This document shows positions 10,190-21,295 of a stretch of 64,000 bases of DNA, piece after piece (positions within the stretch are counted from its first letter, which is position 1; the number at the start of each line of letters is the position of its first letter). Both the position numbers and the translations under genes were made by a program. Source of the stretch: Ceratothoa steindachneri (lineage: Eukaryota; Arthropoda; Malacostraca; Isopoda; Cymothoidae); contig OZ018321.1 of the NCBI GenBank assembly GCA_963969495.1, positions 105,924,066 through 105,988,065 on the forward strand, written 5' to 3'. A model generated the notes under the pieces. That model had not been told where the DNA came from. It saw only the letters and a program-made list of their open reading frames with translations, and searched no databases.

Positions 10190-10310
10190 TAGTACATTTT
10201 TTTCTCTTCCTATAAACACTTTTTCCTTCCTATCTTTCTAATCTATCCAATACACATTTTTCCTTCTTAAAACGTCGTTGATCATCGATCGTTGAGTTTA
10301 TCAGCATAGT

Positions 10311-10348
10311 CCCAGAAGATGACTAGTATGGTCGAAAGATATTTCGGG
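10311..10348 (+). other. Penelope-type hammerhead-like motif, copy 1
   Basis: CCCAGAAGATGACTAGTATG followed by GTCGAAAG. GAC (10321-10323) can pair with GTC (10331-10333) next to GAAA, the geometry of the hammerhead core. The expected CTGANGA is CAGAAGA here, so self-cleavage is unlikely. Confidence 0.4.
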
Positions 10349-10467
10349 CCGTTAATAAATAATTACAGTAATTTTTTACGCTCCCTTTTCCCTCATGATA
10401 TAGTCACTTGCCGGAAATTCGAAAAAGTTCTCAAGAAGATGAACAATGCTTCTTTAGCTTTGGAGTC

Positions 10468-10472
<5 letters not shown>

Positions 10473-10555
<83 letters not shown>
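10473..10555. repeat. (AT)n microsatellite
   Basis: About 83 bp of alternating AT between the two hammerhead-like motifs. Confidence 0.95.
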
Positions 10556-10557
<2 letters not shown>

Positions 10558-10567
10558 AAGAAATCCC

Positions 10568-10606
10568 AAAAGCCTGAGAAGATGACTGTATTATGGTCGA
10601 AACGTC
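10568..10606 (+). other. Penelope-type hammerhead-like motif, copy 2
   Basis: GAGAAGATGACTGTATTATG then GTCGAAACGTC; GAC (10584-10586) can pair with GTC (10596-10598), followed by GAAAC. Separated from copy 1 by an (AT)n tract (10473-10555). Probably the 3' parts of Penelope-like elements, as at 22871-22905. Confidence 0.4.
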
Positions 10607-10703
10607 GCCACTAAATATAAAAAATGACAGCAGCAATTTTCCTTGCCTTGTAATTTCTGTTAAAAATTAAATAATTCAGGCTCTCTAAAAGCAATCCTCA
10701 CTA

Positions 10704-10706
10704 CTA

Positions 10707-10779
<73 letters not shown>
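10704..10779. repeat. (AT)n microsatellite
   Basis: About 76 bp of alternating AT with single C and G interruptions, ending at a candidate LTR. Confidence 0.95.
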
Positions 10780-11580
10780 TGTGAGGAATGAATATAACGA
10801 GGACAAGCAGACGCTAGTTTGTTTATACAGCGTCAACCGTTATGTTCCACATGAGCCAAGACCTCCCCCCCTATCCCCGCTGCCCCAAGACCCTTCAAAG
10901 TCACTCGCAAAGAAGGATTTTGGTCAGCACACTTCATAATTTACGAGACTGGTGGTGTAGACCGTTAATATAAACATAGGAGGGTGTGAGAGCCTTTAGA
11001 ATGAAAATCTTGCTGCCTAAGGCTTCGTCGGCAGAAAATCTATGAAGAGGCTCACTGTCCCATCCGATTGTTTATGTCTATTTTCGCCAAATAGACGAAA
11101 TCTCACCTTTCCCGTGCGCAAACCTGAAGGGGCGAAGTGTCACCGCGTTGAAAATTTATGTCCTAGTAGAGGGGCTTAACTGTGGGCTAGTGAGGGTTCA
11201 CCCCTCCTAAACTCTCTCGTCTCCCCTCCCCCCAGAGGATAATCGATGTATATATAGTTCAATCTTGAGAAATTTAGAGAAGAATCCGTATAACCATCGA
11301 GAGAAGAAGACAAGTCCCTGAGTCAAACAGGGAATAAAGAAGATAGTTAGAATCAGGGGGACTTACCCTCCCAAGGCTGTTCCTTTGGTCGCTTAGAAGA
11401 GCAGACCAGTAGTATCGAGACCAACTCTCCTACCATTCTCGCCTAGAGAAAATCACGTATCTTAGTTTGCTGAAAAAACAGAGATACCCCTCTCCATTGA
11501 GGAAGATTAAAGTGAATTCCCGTTCGAGAAAAGATTCACAGCTTGGTTAAGTCATCGTTGAGAAGCCAGAATTGTTAACA
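10780..11580 (+). mobile_element. Candidate LTR, 801 bp
   Basis: Starts TGTGAGG and ends GTTAACA (TGT...ACA). A TATATATAG box lies near 11247 and AATAAA near 11333. Immediately downstream TTGGGATCGGGATCC resembles a primer-binding site preceded by one base. No coding region is present inside. I see no target duplication and no partner LTR, so this could be the 5' LTR of an element cut short by the L2-like insertion that begins about 11600, or a chance resemblance. Confidence 0.4.
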
Positions 11581-11930
11581 TTGGGATCGGGATCCTTCTT
11601 GGCGAGTGGATCGATGCGCTTGTCTGTGGCTCTTTCTACGGTTCAAGTTATCTTTTGCGCTGTGTTTTAATTTTGTTTTTTTGCAGTGTTATTGCCTGTG
11701 CTTTCATCATTTGCTGTGTTGCTTTTTTGTGTTTTTTCAAGCCGCCCGTTGTTACCTCCGCTCTGTCTTCCCGCACCCACGTGTTTTTTTCCCTCGTTTC
11801 TTGTTTCTTTCGTAATTTTATTTGTTCACACTATTCGACTACTCTTTATTTTGTCTCTATTGTTGCTTCTCCCGTTATTGTGTCGCTTAATCCACTCTAC
11901 TTATATAGTTAATTTGCTTTTCTCCCATTA

Positions 11931-14900
11931 TTGTGTCGCTTAGCCACTATGATTGATAGGTTAACGATTCTTGCCCTCAATGGAACTGCTACCAGTGTTT
12001 CTCAAAACACTCTTACTCACATTAATGCATTGGGAATTTCTCGTTCCCGCCGCCAGACTAAACGTGGTGTTCGTTTAGTTCCTGCTCTTAGAAAACCTTT
12101 TTACTTGAATCAAGCCTCCCCCCACTTAGCCCTGATTCTTCTTCACCTGCCCCTTCACCCGTTCTCTCAGCGTCTCTCCTCAATGTCAGAAGCCTCTCGA
12201 ATAAGGCTGACTACATTCATGACCTGCTCGTTAACACTCAAGTCACTCTCCTTGGACTCACGGAAACTTGGCTTGCCCCTTCTGCTTTCTGTTTAAATCT
12301 CGCTACCCCTGATCGTTACGTCCACTCCCATACCTCCCGTAACTCTCGCGGTGGTGGAGTTGCTCTCGTTCACAGTGCCTCCTTCCCTCTGAATAATCTG
12401 CCCTCTCCCCCTCTTCTTTCTTTTGAGGCGTTCATCAATGTCTCTGTTTCCACCCCATCTCTAACTATCTTAGTCCTCTACCGCCCCCCAGCCCCTCCCT
12501 CGAGCTTTTTCTTGATGAATTTAGTAACCTCCTTGCTGGCCTCTCCCCCACTGGTTCGCTGCTAATCCTCGGTGATTTCAACCTTCCTGGCCACAATCCT
12601 AATTTCAACGCCTTTTCTGAAATCTTTGATCTCTTCTCCCTCACCCAACACGTTTCTTCCCCGAACCACTCTCACGGTAACATTTTAGACCTTGTAATCT
12701 CTGACTGTCTTATTTCCAACCTGACGAATACAAATTTGTCCAATGCTATATCTGATCACTTTCTTATCAACTTCAAATTCTCTATCTCATTCCATATACC
12801 TTCCCAGCTGTCTCATAATCCTAAGCCTTTCCGTCGACTTGCCTCCATTGATATTCCCTCCCTATCTAATGATGTGGCCTCCAAACTTCATCCCATTGAT
12901 GCTTTTGCCTCTCCTGACCAGATTTTCTTTTCTTTGGAGCAACCCCTTCGCACTTGTCTTGATGCCCACTCTTCCCTTGCCACCCCTTCGAACTTCCGTT
13001 GTCACCGTGCCCCTTGGTACTCTATGGAACTCCTGCGTGCTAGGCAGTCCATGCGTGCCCATGAAAGAGTCCTTAGAAAGGCTCGCACCCGTGGGCAAGA
13101 CACGACCCCTCTCTCGCTGGCGTTTCGACTTGCGACAGCTTCGTACGTGGCGAAATTAAAATCTGCTCGTGAAGCCTACTCACGTAATCTGCTTACTGAT
13201 AATAGGAATGATCCCTGTACCGTCTTCCGTCTGCTCTCCCGTCTTACTTCCCCAGCCCAGGTCTTCCCACCCATTAGCCCTGCTACTCTTTCGAATTTCT
13301 TCGCAGATAAGGTCACTAACCTCCGTGCCTCCCTCCCTCAGCCTTATGTCCCGGCTCCTGCCATTCTCCCTGACTTCCCGCCTCAGCCGCTTATCGTTTT
13401 CCCCGCTGTGACCGCGTTGGAGCTTACAGCCCTTCTCTTGCGTTCTAAGAAATCGGGCTCCCCAAAGGACATTTTTCCGCCTAAACTGTTATGGAAAATT
13501 CTGCCTGCTATCCTCTCAACGCTTCTTCACCTGTTCAACACTTCACTTGGTCTTGTTCCCTCGTCCTTCAAACGTGCCCACATCCTTCCGATTCTTAAAA
13601 AGCCTCAACTGAACCCTTCCAATTATCGCCCGATTTCGCAACTTCCTTTCCTCTCTAAGGTTCTGTAGAGAGTGGTTGCTTCACGCATCAACAGTCACAT
13701 GGTGGCCTGTAACATTGATGAAACCCATCAATCTGGTTTCAAGTCAGCTCACTCCACAGAAACCGCCCTTCTCAATGTGTCCGATTGCTTACGAAGAGCC
13801 GCCGACAGGGGTTGTGTCTCCATCCTCGTTCTACTCGACCTCTCCTCTGCCTTCGATACTATTGACCATACCGTCCTACTTGATCGTCTCCACTCTTTTC
13901 TCGGCATATCAGGCACCGTGCTTGACTGGTTCCGCTCTTACCTCTCGTCTCGTAGCCAATCCATTGTGATTGACGACATTTCATCCGACTCTACCCCCAT
14001 TCGCTTTGGAGTGCCACAGGGCTCTGTCCTTGGTCCTCTACTATTTCGTATCTACCTTCTCCCTCTTAGTTCTCTTCTCCGTAATCTCGGTCTATCCTTC
14101 CACCTATATGCTGATGACACTCAAATTTTCGTTTCCTGATCCTCCCCGTCTTTTACCTACTCTATCACTGACCTCCTGGCTGCCTACTCCTCCATTTCTG
14201 ACTGACTCTCTACCAACTTCCTCAGGCTTAATCACTCCCAAACTGAGGTCCTCCTCGTCGGCACCCCTGCTCTTGTCAAAAAATCTAAATCTCTATTTCC
14301 CTCGCTTACTCTGGGCGGTAATACTATCATTTTCTCTGACTGCGTTAGGAATCTGGGTGTTGTTTTTGATGAGCATCTCTTTTTTAAGCCTCATATCCGC
14401 AATGTCAGCAAATCCTCTCTATGTTTCCTTCGTAACTTCTCTCGCATTCGCTCTCACTTTGATCACCAAAGTCTTGAGACTGCTGTTCATGCCTTCATCA
14501 CCTCACGCCTTGACTACTGTAACTCACTGCTTGTGAATCTGCCCTCCTCCTCTCTCCGCCCCCTTCAACTTGTACAAAACTATGCCACCCGGCTTCTCTT
14601 CCTTCGCCCTCGCTTCTCTCCCTTGAAACCCTTGCTGCATGAACTGCACTGGCTCCCTGTCAGATCCCGTACTCACTTCAAGATACTTCTCTTCACATTT
14701 AAGGCCCTAAACAACAAGGCTCCGTCTTACCTCTCTTCTGCCCTCTCGCCACGCCATGTCCCTCGGGCCCTTCAGTCATCACATGCACCTCTTTTGAATA
14801 TTCCTCGTTCATCTCTCTGCTCAATGGGCGACTGCTCCTTCTCAATCTGCGCCCCTAAGTTGTGGAATGCTCTTCCTGCTGAAATCAGGTCTTCTCCATC

Positions 14901-14976
14901 TCTTACCGCATTTAAGCGTCTCCTGAAAACGCATCTTTTCAGTATGGCCTTCTCTCCACTCTTGAATTTCCATTGA
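11931..14976 (+). pseudogene. L2-like ORF2 (APE endonuclease and reverse transcriptase)
   Basis: N-terminal basic region (SRRQTKRGVRL) in one frame passes at a six-C run (12118-12123) into SLLNVRSLSNKAD, VTLLGLTETWLAPS and GGGVALVH (APE endonuclease), then at another six-C run (12484-12489) into the frame used to the end: LLILGDFNLPG, ISDHFLI, NYRPISQLPFLSKVL, DLSSAFDTIDH (block A), GVPQGSVLGPLLF and YADDTQIF (catalytic Asp pair), ending LKTHLFSM. Three in-frame stops occur at 13666, 14137 and 14203. Enzyme role: target nicking and target-primed reverse transcription. Three point stops and two frameshifts in about 3 kb indicate a young copy. Confidence 0.85.
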
Positions 14977-15002
14977 ATTTCCATTCTCATCTTAGCACAA
15001 CG

Positions 15003-15038
15003 TGCGCTCTGGGAAGGCCTCAGGCCTTGAAGAGCGCA
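15003..15038 (+). other. 3' UTR hairpin of the L2-like LINE
   Basis: TGCGCTCT (15003-15010) pairs with AGAGCGCA (15031-15038), and inside AAGGCC (15014-15019) pairs with GGCCTT (15023-15028) around a TCA loop. It sits ten bases before the (TTA)n tail, where RT recognition structures of L2-type elements are found. Confidence 0.75.
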
Positions 15039-15048
15039 TTACAAAAGA

Positions 15049-15072
15049 CTTATTATTATTATTATTATTATC
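15049..15072 (+). repeat. (TTA)n tail of the L2-like LINE
   Basis: About eight TTA units marking the 3' end of the element. Confidence 0.9.
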
Positions 15073-15694
15073 CAAGATCCCCTCACTTACATTGTCAAGT
15101 CGAGAGAAGCATCAGCTGTTCTTTCGAATCACCTCACCTCAGCGAGTAGGTCTCCAGTCAAGCTCGCCTCACCTCAGCGAGGAGGCTCACTTTCAAGGTC
15201 ACCCAACTGTCGACACAATCTGAGTTAAGGGTAAAACGAATACAATTTTTTTTCACTTTTGTTATTTCCCATTCCGTGTGAAAGTGTATTCCTAGCAAAA
15301 CTCTTTCAATCTGTTAGTCGTAACCAGACTATTTCAATTTCAAATGACTTAAGAACTAGCATTAATCGAGCTCAAATTTGGTGTATTAGAAGTGATTTTT
15401 GCGTCAACCATCTCGTACTACTCATTTGTAGTGTTAAAATTTATTAGACAAATCTTGCTATGGAATTAGTGTATTTAAAGTTTTATTATTTCGTTCTTTT
15501 ATGTGATTAAAAGTATATTTTGTCGGAGTTGTTTAATTAGATCCTCGAATGCAGCACTGGCAATAGATATAGCATAATACGAAACCTCCCTGGCCAAAGA
15601 ATTAAATTAGAGCACTCTTAGAGAAAAGTGGAACGACGGATTTACTCATCTACGAATCTGAATCAAATGTACATACGTACTCGGCCATAAACCA

Positions 15695-15788
<94 letters not shown>

Positions 15789-16270
15789 ATTTTCATACTT
15801 AAGAACTTCTTAGTCTCATCCATGCAAATTGTGAGGCTTCCTATAAAAACAATTTTAACAAAGTTTTAGCTCAATTGAACGAATTTGAATAGTACCACAA
15901 AGCTTACAAAGTTTGACGTTTTACAGTTTTTCCACACCACCCATGAGGTAACTAATAGACTCGTTTTTTTTAATGTCATATTCCCAGGAGGCCTATTCCA
16001 CAGTGTTTTGCAATGAACTCAGCTTGTTTTGTTAATTGCTCATGCATTTCTTCAATGCATATTTTGTTGTTTTGGGATTTTTTTCTCTGTGACATTCGAC
16101 CACATGTAAAAGGTATTTAAGCTGATCTTCAGGGTTGGTAAGATAATCGTTGTAGCTCTCAATCAAGGCTACAGCTCTATCTGCATTGCCATTGATGACA
16201 TTCATAGTATGAGTATATTGTTTTACTGTTTGATACTCATTTCTTTCACTCCATTCTGAAGGGTCTACTT
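15073..16270. other. Non-coding, with (AT)n(GA)n
   Basis: No coding region recognised. CCTCACCTCAGCGAG occurs twice at about 15135-15180. A compound microsatellite, (AT)n 15697-15751 then (GA)n 15752-15783, is present. The stretch 15800-16270 flanks the minus-strand gene and may be its transposon 3' end, but no terminal repeat was found. Confidence 0.5.
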
Positions 16271-17230
16271 CTAAAAAAGAAGTATTGAACTAAAGTTTTG
16301 TGAAGTAAACTCGACCTAATTCAGTTACGAAGTCAGCAAAAGTTTTGTCTGAGATACTCTCTTTTTCTTCCAGTTTATATCGTTTCTCTGGATGCTGTGC
16401 GCCAGGCTTCTGAAATGCAGCAGCCATCTTTCTCTTCAAATCTAGAGTGACACCTTCATCCATGAAGGTAAAGGACACAAGTTCTTCTCTTAGCTACCAA
16501 AGGTGACGACCAAGTGCTTTGCTGGCTACATAAACAAGTTCCTTATCTTCAGATACTTCGAAACTTTGCAAGTACTCTAAGTCCTTTCGTGGAGCAGTGG
16601 ATGCAGTTGAAGATGTAAACCAGTTGGGAACGTAGTACTGTACAACAAACTTCAAAACGCTCGAGTGATGTCTGCTCTCTATCTTGATCATTTTAAATTG
16701 TGACTTAAAAAGTACAATTTTAATTGAATAAATAACCTTTTCCATCCAACGTGCTCGATGCACTGCTCCAGGTTCTTTGAAGGAAAAACTTTCTGTGTCA
16801 CCCCCGAAATATGCAACTGGTAGTTGCAAAAGTTCTTTGTAATCTGCTCGAGGCTGATGACATTTCGACTGTTCTTGACAAAAACTAATCACAACTTCTT
16901 TCCAAGAAACACATGTATTGTGTGTTTCATACGATGAAGTATCGATAGTCTTCCAGGGATCACGGAAACGCTTGAATAATTGAATTTCTGGTCTAGAAGA
17001 AACACCCAAACACTTTTGATATACATCAGATACAATTATTTCATGAAAATGATGCACATTTTGCTGTTTCAGCAACTCTACCTGAAGTTAGTTTCGGTAT
17101 TCCCAAAAGCTTAGAGAAACCACCATCAGACACTAACACACGCAGTCTATCTATATTTTCAGTGACAATTAAATCAGGCATTACTTTTCCATCCTAATGG
17201 ACTGTAAGAGGTGCATCTGGAGTGAATGTA

Positions 17231-17767
17231 TAGTATATGGTTATTCATGTGATTTATTTTCTGTTAATAAATCAGCCTAAATAGCGTTTCGAAAACCATA
17301 ACCATAAATTTGTTTGATTGAAGTTGTCGGATGATAGTTTTTAGGCCTAAGACAGCAGCGAAATAAATTTGGAAATAATGAACGGGGTTTTAAGAAAAAC
17401 AATTAAACAAATATAAATATATTAATAGAATCAATGAATGTACAATGAGATAAGTAGATTAGGTATACAATGTAAGTATTGTAACATATGATTTATATTA
17501 ACAAGATGCGAAGAGAATTGAAGTATGTGAAATAAATATGAAATAATATGGTGGAATAATATGGTGAAATAATAATATAGTGACTATGACGGACTGTGAA
17601 TTAGGGGCTGAAATATGAGAAGTAAATATCATTAGGACCTACTCTCGTATGGTCGTTTACAAAGAATTGTGAGAGAAAGTGGAATTAACTAAGTATGATT
17701 TGTTTGGAGGTAAATGACTAATTGTAGAAGGAATGATTACCGACCTTTATAGGAAGAATGTTGCGAG
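17231..17767 (-). repeat. 3' LTR of the Gypsy element, truncated
   Basis: Shares TATGGTTATTCATGTGATTT and all following text with the right LTR up to GTTGCGAG, with about 50 bp of small extra duplications. The last quarter (U3 start) is deleted. Confidence 0.85.
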
Positions 17768-17773
17768 TTTCAC

Positions 17774-19113
17774 ATTGCGCTAACTTTATCTTCGAGTGAG
17801 CTAATCCCTGCACTCGAGACATGGTGCCCCTAGAATGAGAGTTGCGGGGCACCAAAGAGGCACTTGGATGTGTTTAGTACGATACCGTACTTCTGAAGAC
17901 GAGAAAAACTTGGCGAAGGTGAGAAAGGTGTTCCTCCAGCGAGGAAGATGATATTAGGAGGTCATCGATGTAGCAAAATACAAACAGAAGACCGCTAAGG
18001 ACTTGATCCATAAAGCGCTGGAAAGTTTGCCCAGAGTTACGCAATCCATATGGCATCTTTACCATTTCAAAAGCACCAAACGGAGTGGTGATGTTAGTCT
18101 TTGCCACATCATCTGGGTGAATAGGGATCTGGTTGAAAGCACGAACCAGATCCAAGCGAGAAAAACTGTACAGCCATGGAGAGAAGAGGTAAAATCGGCT
18201 AAGTACGGCAATGAATAACCATCAGGAATTGTTACAGCGTTAAGAGCTCTGTAATCCCCAACTGCTCTGAATTCCCCCGGCGTGGATTTGGGCAAAATGT
18301 GAAATGGAGAGGCCTACGGAGAAGAGGAAGGCCTACAAATGCCTGAATCAATCATGAATTGAAATTCATCACGCATAGCAGATAGTTTATCAGGTGCTAG
18401 ACGGCATGGCCGTGAGAATACAGGACGTCATGTTGTCTCGATCCGATGCACCACACTATGTTTAATGGGCCTGTCCTTCGAAAGGGGAAGGGTGAGCTCA
18501 GGAAACTCCTGAAGAAGGCGCTGAAACGGTGGCTTGGTGGATGGGAGACGAATAGAGAGGAGGGAACTCTGAGAAGGTGTGTACGAATCTGAGACAGTGA
18601 GGAGAGTTTTGCGGTCGACAAGCTTGCGTTGTCTAGAATCGACCAAGAGGTCGTGAGCCGAAAGAAAGTCTAGGCCCAATATTGGACAATCTACCTCGGC
18701 CATGATCAAGGTCCATCGGAAAACCCGACGGAGACCGAGTGAGACTTGAAGTTTACGCCTTCCATAGGTCCTAATATTAGTCGAATTGGCTACCTTCAGA
18801 ACTAAATCTGAAGGGGCAGAAGCTTTGTCGGCCTTAGAAATTGGTATGCACTGCATTTAGCACCAGTGTCCACCAGGAATAAAAATTCAGAAAGTGGGTC
18901 AAAAATACGAAATGGACGAGCTACTTGAGGAATTGAGGTGTAGGCAGGGGATGTAGACCCTTTTGTCCCATGCCTTTTTAGTTTAAAGTTTGTGATTGAG
19001 AGACTGGAGTGAGAGGAATGCAAGAATTGGAAGTTTGGGGATTTGAAGAAAGTGGTTGAGTTGGGTGAAATGAGAAAACTGGAGGGTTGAGATTTGAAGA
19101 AGGTTGCAAGCAT
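17774..19113 (-). pseudogene. Gypsy protease and reverse transcriptase, truncated
   Basis: The aspartic protease shows FLVDTGAKCSA (active-site DTG) and later ILGLDFLSAHDLL. Reverse transcriptase follows: [35 protein letters not shown] (block with catalytic Asp), [20 protein letters not shown] and CYIDDLLI (the YxDD core), then a C-terminal FGAPQLSF region. Several frame changes break it. The RNase H and integrase domains expected next are missing because of the deletion at 17768, so the copy cannot complete a cycle by itself. Confidence 0.8.
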
Positions 19114-20170
19114 TTTAGAGTTTTTGCACCATATTTATTGTGGTACCAGCACCATTGAGTTGGAAGAGAGGAAAGGGAAAGGTTATGCTTCGGGAGACTA
19201 CTTGGCCTAGTATGTGAAGAAGCATAACTGTGGCTACAAGGCTGTGTACAGTGTACAGCGTTGTGCCAGTACCTTTGATGATACCAGCATAGGTCTTGAT
19301 GGTGTGGAAAATGGTGAGAAAAGTTGGAAGAATGAGGGTAAAAATTTTGCTGCCTCTCACCTTTTGCATCGGGATGCCCTCGTTGGTTTCTCTTTCGTGA
19401 ACCAGAGCTGGACCTGCGCCTCCGATCGCCAAACCCGTGTCCGTGCTCGCTCTGTGGTTCCCGCTGCAGCTTTACCACTGAATGTTGGCTTCCATCCTCC
19501 GTATTGAAGCCTCAAGGTCTCTCGATAGGGAAGATAGAACCCTTGAACTCTCGGCATGTTCGTCAGAGGAGCTCGACGGGCTTCGAACCTGCGAAATTGA
19601 AGCATTGTTAAATGGGCTTTGAGTTTGGCCGTTGCCCCAATTCACATAAGGACTTTCATACAATTTATCTGCGACTGCAGCAACCTCATCAATGCTCGTG
19701 GGCTCCGAGCTGAGGATTAATGGCCTGATTTCCTCGGGGACTCCTCTCATGAAAATTTCGGTGAGGAGAGGGCTAAAAAGTTCGATTTGAGCACCTTTTA
19801 CCCTGATAAGGTCCTTCAGATAAATTAAAAAGGAAGTAGGACTCTTATCTCCCATTTGCTGAGTATTCAGGAGCTCTCTCAGGTCATCTATTTGGGACCT
19901 ACCATATTTATATAGGAAAGCCTCCTTCAGGCGGTCTAAAACACCAGCCTTTTCCCCGTTAATTAGTACTTCCCTGAACGGAATAAAGGTACTTATGGGC
20001 AACCATTGGATTATTTCTGCTACTTTTTCCTCCTCGGTGATGTTCTGTGGTTTAAGGAGGAGGGACGAGACTTCCAACCATTTAATTGGGTTCGATGCAG
20101 ACGGTTGGTCATGATGAGGTTGGGCGCTAACTGATGCCCTTAGTTGGTGTGTTTGGTCCATCATAGTCAC
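18978..20170 (-). pseudogene. Gypsy Gag
   Basis: Starts at 20170 (MTMMDQTHQ). WLEVSSLLLKPQNITEEEK, YKYGRSQIDDLRELLNTQQM and GDKSPTSFLIYLKDL are Gag capsid-like, as in arthropod Gypsy elements. A stop at 19472 and a frame change lead into a C-terminal part (19478-18978) with two CWYH motifs (LCWYHQRYWHNAVHC and WCWYHNKYG), the C-x3-H zinc-binding type often found at this place in arthropod Gag. Gag forms the particle that packages the RNA. Frameshifted, so probably inactive. Confidence 0.75.
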
Positions 20171-20553
20171 TGTTTTATGTATACTTGTGCTAGTTGAATG
20201 AAGGTGTTGACGTGAGAAGTAGCTGTGGCTGTGGCTGTGTGCACGTGTGTGTGTGTGTGTGTGTGTAAATTAGTCACGAGCACAGGAATATGAAGAAAAT
20301 AAAAATAGAGAAATAAAGGAAATTGTCCACTTGTTGAATATAGGGGATATTATTAAATTAAAATGACATGAATTATGATAATTGGAAGAATGATGTTAAA
20401 GATAACACGCGATATAAAAAAAAATGAACACGTGAGACGAAAATGCTCAAGCGAGGATTGGAAAAAAAAATTGACGCGTGGAGTTGAGTTATTTTAACGT
20501 TTAAACTTATTTATTGATTGACGGGAGATTACTAAACTTTGGGCACCACTTTA

Positions 20554-21295
20554 TAGTTTATGGTTATTCATGTGATTTATTTTCTGTTAATAAATCAGCC
20601 TAAATAGCGTTTCGAAAACCATAACCATAAATTTGTTTGATCGAAGTTGTCGGATGATAGTTTTTAAGCCTAAGACGACAGCGAAATAAATTTTGAAATA
20701 ATGAACTGGGTTTTAAGAAAAACAATTAAACAAATATAAATATATTAATAGAATCAACGAATGTACAATGAGGTATATAATGTAAGATATTGTAACATAT
20801 GATTTACAGTAACAAGATGCGAAGAGAAATGAAGTAGGTGAAATAATATAGTGACTATCATGGACTGTGAATTAGGGGCTGCAATATGAGAAGTAAATAT
20901 AATTAGGACCTACTCTCGTATGGTCGTTTGCAAAGAATTGTGAGAGAAAGTGGAATTAACTAAGTATGATTTGTTTGGAGGTAAATGACTAATTGTAGAA
21001 GGAATGATTACCGACCTTTCTAGGAAGAATGTTGCGAGTCGACTGGGGCAGAATAGTGTGCTATTTGGTCGAGCTGAAAGCGTGTGTTTGTTTGTTTGTT
21101 TGTGTGTGAAATTTTAAGAGATGTTGTTTGGAACAGTATTACGTTAAATGAATTGAAAAGTAAAATAAATGAATTAATTAATTATTAAGTTGTACATAAA
21201 ATGATTTTATTTACAAAAGTTAAGTAAAATAATTGAAAGATTAAATTGACAAAGTTAAGTAAAATAATTGCATATGAATTTTACATAAAAAATTG
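20554..21295 (-). repeat. 5' LTR of the Gypsy element
   Basis: About 742 bp if the ATGTA target duplication is right; includes a (GTTT)n stretch near 21090 not present in the truncated partner. Ends are not TG/CA, so the exact boundary is uncertain by several bases. Confidence 0.65.

Larger units (their letters stand above)
1773..10290 (+). mobile_element. Jockey-like LINE 'W', full length but with three insertions
   Basis: ORF1 (from 1773), endonuclease (from 4236), linker and reverse transcriptase (to about 9885) and the 3' untranslated module (10104-10189) occur in the right order on the plus strand. The protein sequence stops and resumes at three places: ORF1 at 2690/4099, the endonuclease at 4689/5585, and the RT start at 6672/8832. 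At the last two the flanks repeat (GTAC and TAGGC), as expected for target-site duplications. Removing the inserts leaves roughly 4 kb, similar to the uninterrupted relative at 47.2-51.6 kb. Many stops and frameshifts show that the copy is old. Clade placement (Jockey superclade) rests on domain order and motifs only. Confidence 0.75.
11600..15072 (+). mobile_element. L2-like LINE, nearly full length
   Basis: A pyrimidine-rich leader is followed by one long reading frame (11931-14976) with endonuclease and reverse transcriptase, a short 3' UTR with a strong hairpin (15003-15038) and a (TTA)n tail (15049-15072). The RT signature DLSSAFDTIDHTVLLDRL and the microsatellite tail are typical of the L2/CR1 group. 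It is GC-richer and C-run-rich compared with its surroundings, and far less decayed than the Jockey-like copies. Confidence 0.8.
17231..21295 (-). mobile_element. Gypsy-type LTR retrotransposon, internally deleted
   Basis: Two long direct repeats (17231-17767 and 20554-21295) bracket a minus-strand gag, protease and reverse transcriptase. ATGTA at 17226-17230 and 21296-21300 is a candidate 5-bp target duplication. Next to the right (5') LTR, the minus strand carries TGGTGCCCAAAG, a good primer-binding site. RNase H and integrase are absent: sequence jumps from the end of RT (FGAPQLSF, SLEDKVSA) straight into the left LTR at 17768, and about 250 bp of the left LTR outer part are missing too, so one deletion removed both. 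The element sits inside the gene at 16271-22240. Confidence 0.8.

Noticed and set aside
10311..10606. Calling active hammerhead ribozymes
   Set aside because: None of the three copies keeps the CUGANGA core or an identifiable cleavage site with both outer stems.
11606..11943. Hydrophobic plus-strand ORFs before the L2-like ORF2 as a separate ORF1
   Set aside because: They are overlapping readings in three frames of a T/C-rich leader; no conserved ORF1 domain is visible.
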